Source: Pleodorina starrii
Lineage: Eukaryota; Chlorophyta; Chlorophyceae; Chlamydomonadales; Volvocaceae
Reading direction: 5' to 3'
Assembly (NCBI GenBank): GCA_030267565.1
Contig: BRXU01000001.1
Span: 1,674,001-1,738,000 of the forward strand
DNA: 64,000 nucleotides
Of this stretch, positions 58,601-64,000 are shown in pieces (the stretch's first letter is position 1; every line of letters begins with the position of its first letter). The translations under genes were made by a program, and so were the position numbers. Under the pieces are notes generated by a model. The model saw only the letters and a list, made by a program, of their open reading frames with translations, had not been told where the DNA came from and searched no databases.

Positions 58601-61600
58601 CTGGGTTCGCGTTCGCGCGTCGTACGAGCCGATGCGACGTCTCCACCCACCACCGCCGCCGCCGCCGCCGCCGCCGCTGCCTCGGAAAGCTTCGACAGCG
58701 GCGACAGCGGCTGCGGCGCGCCGACGTCACGCGCCACCGCGCCCGGCGCCGACCTCCCCGGCGCTGTCGTCAACGGTACGACACTCGCCCGAGGCGGAGG
58801 CGGCGCCGGTCGCGGAATCGCCGCGCTGACGAAGCCCTGGCCCAGCTCCCTGGCCGTCAGTTACCTCCGGTCAGGCTTGGGCAGCGACGCGGGCGCGGCC
58901 GCGGTGGCGGCGGCCGCCGCCGCCGCCGCCGCCACCGCCGCACGCTCCGTGCGGCGGAAGATTACCGCCGACGATCCGTCGTCGGCGCCGCACTTTCAGG
59001 TGTCGCCGTCGGCGCTGACGCGGGCCGCCAGCAGCGGCGAGATTTACATGGCGTCGACGTCGACGTCGACGGCGGCGATGGCGGCGGCGGCGGCGGCGTT
59101 CCGCCGCCAGCTCCGCCAGGCCGAACCGCTCCGTGAGGAGCCTCTGCAGGAGCTGGACGAGGAGGGCTCGGCCGGCGGCGGCGGCGACGGCGGCGACGTC
59201 GACGGCGAGGGGGTAGAGAATGGCCGCGCCGCCGGCGGCGCGACGAATGCCGAGGCGATGCGGCGCGCGTTGTCGTGGGTAAGATGGAAGGCCTCCGCGA
59301 CCGGCGACGGCGACGGTGCCGACGGTGCCGACGGTGCCGACGGCGACGGCGTGTGTGCAGCTGCCGGCAGCGACCGCCTCGGGAGTCTGGCGGCGACGTT
59401 CACCGCCGCCGGCAGCCAGCCGCTGCCGCCGGCGCCGCCGGCGCCGCCACCATTGTCGTCGTCCTCCCTGGACCGGAACTGCAGCGGCGGCAGCAGCAGC
59501 CACAGCTGCAGCCCCGACAACGGAGTTCTGTTCCACTCAGTGGGGCACACCGCCGCCGGCCGCCGCGGTGGCGGCGCCGCCACCACCACCGCCGCGGTGT
59601 TCGAACACGACATGCACCCAGACGCTGGCGACGCCTGGACACGCGCGGTTTCTGGCGCGGCAGCGGCGGCGGCGGCTCCGCCGCCGCCGCTGCATCAGGT
59701 CATGCCGGGCGGCGTTCTGGAGCTGGCGCCGCCGTTGTGGCCGCTGCTGCTGCAGCAGCTGACGCAGCCGTTGATGCCGCCGCCGCCGCCGCGGTACCCG
59801 CCAATGCATGCTGCTGCCGCCGCTGCCTCCCCAACCCCTGGGCGCGGCAATGGGTCGACGTTCCAAGCGCGCGGCGAAGGCCCTCCCGGCGGCGCCGCCG
59901 CCGCCACGGACGTCAAGGCTGACGTCGACATGCAGGACGCCGCCGGTGCCTATCACGACCGCAACGGCCGCTGCATCGGCGGCGGCGGCGGCGGCAGAGA
60001 CGCTGATCAGTACGGCGATGCGGTAGCGGAGCCGCAGGCAGATGCCGAGCCACCGGCCGAAGGAGGACAGGAACTCTCGCCACCACCGCCACCGCCGCCG
60101 CCGCCGCAGCAGCAGCAGCAGAAGCAGCAGCGCGCGGCAGCTCAGGCGGCAGTCGACCCAAACCGCCCTGCGCAAAACAGCGCCGCCGCCGTAGGCGGCC
60201 GCGGTCCCGGTGACGGCGACGCCGACGGCGGCGACGGCGGCGGCGACGGCGGCGGCCACGGCCACAAGCGTGTCTCCGGCTCCGCCGCGCTGCAGGCCCT
60301 CTTGTCCGCCGGCGTGCCGCCGGCACTCCTGCGGGCGGTCCTGGCACATACCGCGACGGCGGCCGCCGCCACCGTCGCCGCCGGCGGCGGTGGCCGATCC
60401 TACGCCGCCGCCGCCGCCGCGGCGGCGGCGGCGGCGCAAACGCCGCGGAATCAGCCCTCGCACCCGACGACGCCTTCCGCGAAGCTGCTGCCGCCGCCAC
60501 GAACGCAGGTGCAGGTGCAGGCCGGAGCCGGAGCCGCCAGCCCCGACGCCGGTGCCCAAATGATGGCCCGGACGGAGGCGACGGCGCCGCCGCCGCAGCA
60601 GCAGCACGGACAGCAGCCGTTCGCCACCGACGGCCGCGCCGCGCCGCGCTTTGCGCCCTGCCCTGACGACCCCCCGACCATGCACCGCCACACCCATCAG
60701 TATCCCCCGCAGCATCACCATCCTCATCAGCAGCAGCAACAACAGCAACAACGGTGGCCGCTTCTGCACGAACAGATGCTGCAGCTCAGCCATCAGCACC
60801 GTCGACCGCTCCTAAACGTCGCGACGGCGGCTCCGGCCGCGGCGACGGCGGCGGCGTTGCCGCTGACGGGCGCGCCGCCGCCCCCCGGGACCCAGCAGCC
60901 CAGGAAGGACGCGGCGGTGGCGTCGATTCTGCGGCACCTCACCCGCCCAAGCGTGTCTCCGGCGCTGCCGCCGCCGCCGCCGCCGCGGCAGCTGAGATCC
61001 GCTGTCCCGCCGGGGACCGACGCGACGGCGCAACTGCCATTACCACCACCGCAACCGCCGCCGCCGCCTTCTGCCCAACTGGCCCAACTGCAGTGGGCAA
61101 CGCCGCCACCGCCACCAACCACAACCGCCACAACTACCACAACCGCCGGCGCCGTCACCGCTGCCGACGGCGTCGCAACACCGACGGGCGCGCCTGCGGC
61201 GACGGCGGTGACGGCGGCGGCGGAAGCCGCACCTGTACCAGCAGCGGCGACAGGTGGCGCCACGGCGGCCTCGACGGCGGCGCCCGCCGGCGCGGCGGCC
61301 GCCGCCGGCGACGGCGACGGCGGCGACGGCGGCCGCGGCCTGTCCTGGGTGGGTGGTCAGCTCCACGTCCTGTACGGCGGCCTGATGGACTTCCTGCAGC
61401 CGCCGCCGGTCACTCCCTCCACCATCCGTAGCCTGCTGCTGCTCTCACACCGCCAGCAACGCGCTGCAGCGCCGGCCGCGAACGCCGCCGCGGACGGCCA
61501 GCGGACAGAGAGGCCCGCCGCAGTGGCCGACGCCGGCGACGCCGCTGGCGCCAAGGGTGCCAAGATAACGGGGCCTGGAAGCATGGTCGGCATTGCGGAG

Positions 61601-62704
61601 AGGCCCGCGCCTTCACCGGCGAGCTGCAATGCCGCTGGCGGCGGCGGCAGCGGCGGCACCGCCGCCGGCGCCGCGCAGCCGGCGCGGAGCTTGGACGCTG
61701 CTGCTGAGGCGCCCGTCCGCAGCGCCGCCGCGGACGTTGCTGTTGCCGAGGCAGCTTCCAAGGCCGCCGCCGCGGCTGCAGAGGCAGTATCCGCGGCCCC
61801 CTCCGCAGGAGATGGCAGCGGCGGCGAGGCCACGGCTGGGTTGTCACCGGCCGCTGCAGCGCGAGCTCCCACCGCCACTGGCGCGGCGGATGTCGTCGCG
61901 GCTGGTCCGGCCGACGCCGCAGTACGGCGTCTGACGGCGCCTGAAGCCTGCAGCCGCGGATTGCGCTCCGCCGCCGGCAGGGAGGCCTGGGCGCTCGGCG
62001 CTCTGGCGGAGGCGTGGATGGGCGGCGGCGGCGCCGCCGCCGGCGGCGGCGGCGGCGGCGGGAGGAACGGCGGCGGCAGTGGCGGCAGAAGCGCCGGCGG
62101 CGGCGGCGGCGGCTGTAACGGCGCAGGCGTCATACACCGCTGCCTGACGGCGCCGGAGCCGTCGTCGCCTCCCATGGCCAAGCTGTCGTACCCGGGCTCG
62201 TCCAAGCGGCCGCGGGAGGACAGCGGCGGCAGGTCCAGCGGCGCCACCGCTGTCGTCGCCGCCGTCGCCGCCGCAGTCGGCGACGACGACGACCGCAGCA
62301 GCAGTGGCGCTGAGCCGATGTGCGTCGACGGCCTGCACGCTGCCGGCGATTGGAGCTTGCGGGCCTGGCTGGAAGGGTGCAAACTCGACCGCGGTGCTGG
62401 CGGGGGCGGTGCCGACGGCGGAAATGCATTGGTCAGGGGGACAGGAGCGCGAGGCAGCGGCGGCCCCGACCGCAACAGCGGCGGCGCCAGCAGCGGTGAA
62501 GTCGACCGCGTGCGGAGCGGTGGCGGCGACGATGGCGGCGGCGGCGGCGATGGTGGCGGCGGCGTCGCCGCTGCGACCACCGCCGCCGGTGGGGGTTGGC
62601 GGAGGGCGGAGGGCTCCGCCGCCTCGCTGCGGGCGCACCCCGACAAGAAGACGCGGTTGTTGTACGGCATGTACGGCGGTAGTGGCGCCGACGCGACGCG
62701 CTGA
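55628..62704 (+). CDS. Giant single-AP2-domain transcription-factor-like protein
   Basis: Four exons: 55628-57146, 57412-57461, 57926-58238, 58599-62704, giving about 1995 residues, with phase consistent at all junctions. Exactly one AP2 domain is formed at about 484-542, joined from three exons: STRFKGVSLYRRTGRFEAHI plus WHE, then GRQLHIGTYGSDVEAAL, then AYDRVSRYLRGPSAVLNFP. This matches AP2/ERF-type DNA-binding domains, including the three-strand sheet and the AYDR helix. Everything else is low complexity: Ala, Gly, Pro, Gln and His runs with scattered ordered stretches such as LQALLSAGVPPALLRAVLAH and LSWVGGQLHVLYGGLMDFLQ. Nuclear DNA binding is inferred from the domain; target genes are unknown. 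The last exon is one continuous 4.1-kb frame. Its N-terminal join (acceptor at 58597-58598) is supported by phase and by the composition of the following residues. The start is the first ATG of the frame. Confidence 0.87.
58321..58357 (-). repeat. Dispersed motif A copy
   Basis: On the minus strand, CTTTACCGTTCACAGGCTCC and then GGCCTATACGTGGATAC, in intron 3 of the AP2 gene (58239-58598), antisense to the gene. Confidence 0.88.
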
Positions 62705-64000
62705 GGGTAGGGTCTGACCTATGACGTCAGTCTGGAGAGAAAGAGAGTACGGCAGTTCACACCAAGTATGGAAGTAGGGCAGGAGGGACAGCGAGTGCAG
62801 GGAAGGTGACAGAAGTAGCGTGGCCGCCGCAGCTCCTGGCCGGCACACGGAAATAACGTATCCAGGTAATCCAGGTTGTTGAAGGGCAGTGTGCGACGCG
62901 CCGCCTCCATCTCCTCGACAGGCCCCAGCCAGGGAAGAAATGATTTTGGTATTCCCCGTGGGTATCCCCCGTGGGGAGGATCGCCCAGGTCCTGAGCTTT
63001 TTTCTTCCCTCTTCAAGTACTGCACGGGATGCATTTCGGAAAAGAAGTTCACATTTTCATGCAGCGGAGATCAACAAAAAAAGGAATTCGCACGTTTTTG
63101 GCGGGCTTGGGGGGGGCTGGGAAGTTAAGGTAATGCACTTCGGCCTCTATGAGAGATACATCTGATGCCCTTGTGCCCGCCCACTTACCCATTGTCAATG
63201 TGCGGTGGGCATTTACCGCGGCAAGAAACAAAAAACGTGGCAGCTGCCTGACCTTACCGTATTCAGGCCGTGTCCTGAGGGTCTTGATGGCGGCGTTGTG
63301 GATGTGTGTGGGATGTGTGTGTGTTTTTGCCGTACCGTGGCTGTTTGGAGTCCGCGCTGTGGGAGTGTGGCCCTCAGTGCGCGCCTGAACAGGACATACT
63401 GCGGCTTGTTGCTGGTTGGTACAGTTGGCTCCCGAGTCCCGACCGACCCGGGGAAAGGTAGCAGTCGTAGCACCAACCTGGCTAGCGGGCCGCGCACTGC
63501 ACTGCACTGCACTGGAGACGACCAGATGCGGTTGTTGCCGGATAGCCGGATGGCTTGCAAGGAGAAGAATGAATGGGGGAAAGCGCCCCGGAAGAGTAAT
63601 ATTTTGTCGCGTTTTACCAAATGCCGCCCCCAGCCCAGAACGGTGGGACGTAGTAGTACTACGGGTATGCAGTTCAATGATGTGCTGTCACAAGTCGGCG
63701 AAAAGTAGAGCCGGCCAGCCAACCGGCTGTGTACTCTAGTCGTCTAGTGGATGAGTGGTGGTGTGGGTTGAAGAGCCGACCAAGAGCAGGAAGGAGAGCT
63801 GTTGTTGCGCCCACAGGCAGAAGCGCATGCCTGGTGTCGCTCTGTATGTTTGGATTCCGGTTTCGGTACATCGCGTCTGGTTGGTGGTGATATTGGGCTT
63901 ATTGCCCCTATTGGGCTATAGGGTCGATGGGCCCGTGTGCTAGTGGTGCCTGCAGTAGCGGCGTTCAGACGGAGAGCGTACGGGCTGGTGTACTGATGGT
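62705..64000. other. Downstream region of the AP2 gene, no supported gene
   Basis: 1.3 kb of lower-GC DNA following the AP2 stop. Its first part is probably the 3' untranslated region. A GCACT tandem run lies at 63491-63511. A minus-strand frame at 62719-62910 has no recognisable domain. Nothing else was recognised. Confidence 0.5.

Noticed and set aside
59537..60799. 420-codon minus-strand frame
   Set aside because: It is antisense to the last AP2 exon and made of Arg-rich translations of Ala/Gly codons.
62719..62910. 63-codon minus-strand frame (MEAARRTLPFNNLDYL...)
   Set aside because: Composition is near normal, but no family is recognised and no upstream exon with a matching donor was found. 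It sits in the probable AP2 3' untranslated region.

Overview
The window is nuclear DNA of a chlorophyte green alga, most likely volvocine (Chlamydomonadales). The evidence is high GC, intron-dense genes with short exons, GT-AG introns full of C/T- or G-rich low complexity, very long Ala/Gly/Ser/Pro runs in proteins, a Chlamydomonas-type telomere-like repeat (TTTTAGGG) inside an intron, and proteins of plant or algal type (CCB4, AP2, YAK1, a plant-type sugar-phosphate translocator). I cannot name the species. All gene models were built by eye from splice phase and protein family; no search was run.

Layout. 1-2306 (-): 5' part of a YAK1/DYRK kinase, running off the left edge. 4331-11570 (+): ten-exon membrane RING-H2 ubiquitin ligase of the TUL1/FLY family, divergent from YAK1. 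13490-18909 (-): seven-exon sugar-phosphate/phosphate translocator, convergent with TUL1. 19764-23324 (+): five-exon protein of unknown function, divergent from the translocator. 25807-35240 (+): at least fifteen exons, a large protein with a low-complexity N-terminal half and a conserved C-terminal half. 35241-40280: about 5 kb with no supported gene but many repeats. 40281-41295 (+): CCB4, a plastid cytochrome b6 maturation factor. 44175-46734 (-): membrane-anchored HAD acid-phosphatase-like protein. 47382-52408 (+): ARP6, divergent from the phosphatase. 55628-62704 (+): a single-AP2-domain protein of about 1995 residues. 62705-64000: nothing supported.

The genes do not form one pathway. 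They are separate housekeeping and regulatory genes: signalling kinase, ER/Golgi/endosomal ubiquitination, sugar-phosphate transport, cytochrome b6f assembly, H2A.Z chromatin exchange, and a transcription factor. Divergent pairs share intergenic stretches of 0.65-2 kb (YAK1/TUL1, translocator/unknown, phosphatase/ARP6).

The least expected signal is a set of short dispersed motifs. One (core GGCTCCGGCCTATACGTGGA) has about nine copies in introns and intergenic DNA. Two other motif families have four or five copies each. No gene or tandem repeat accounts for them, and they look like fragments of mobile or introner-like elements. Other points of interest are a GC-AG first intron in TUL1, an interstitial telomere-like tract at a splice donor, a near-perfect 118-bp tandem duplication, an 18-nt last coding exon, and an AP2 domain split over three exons.
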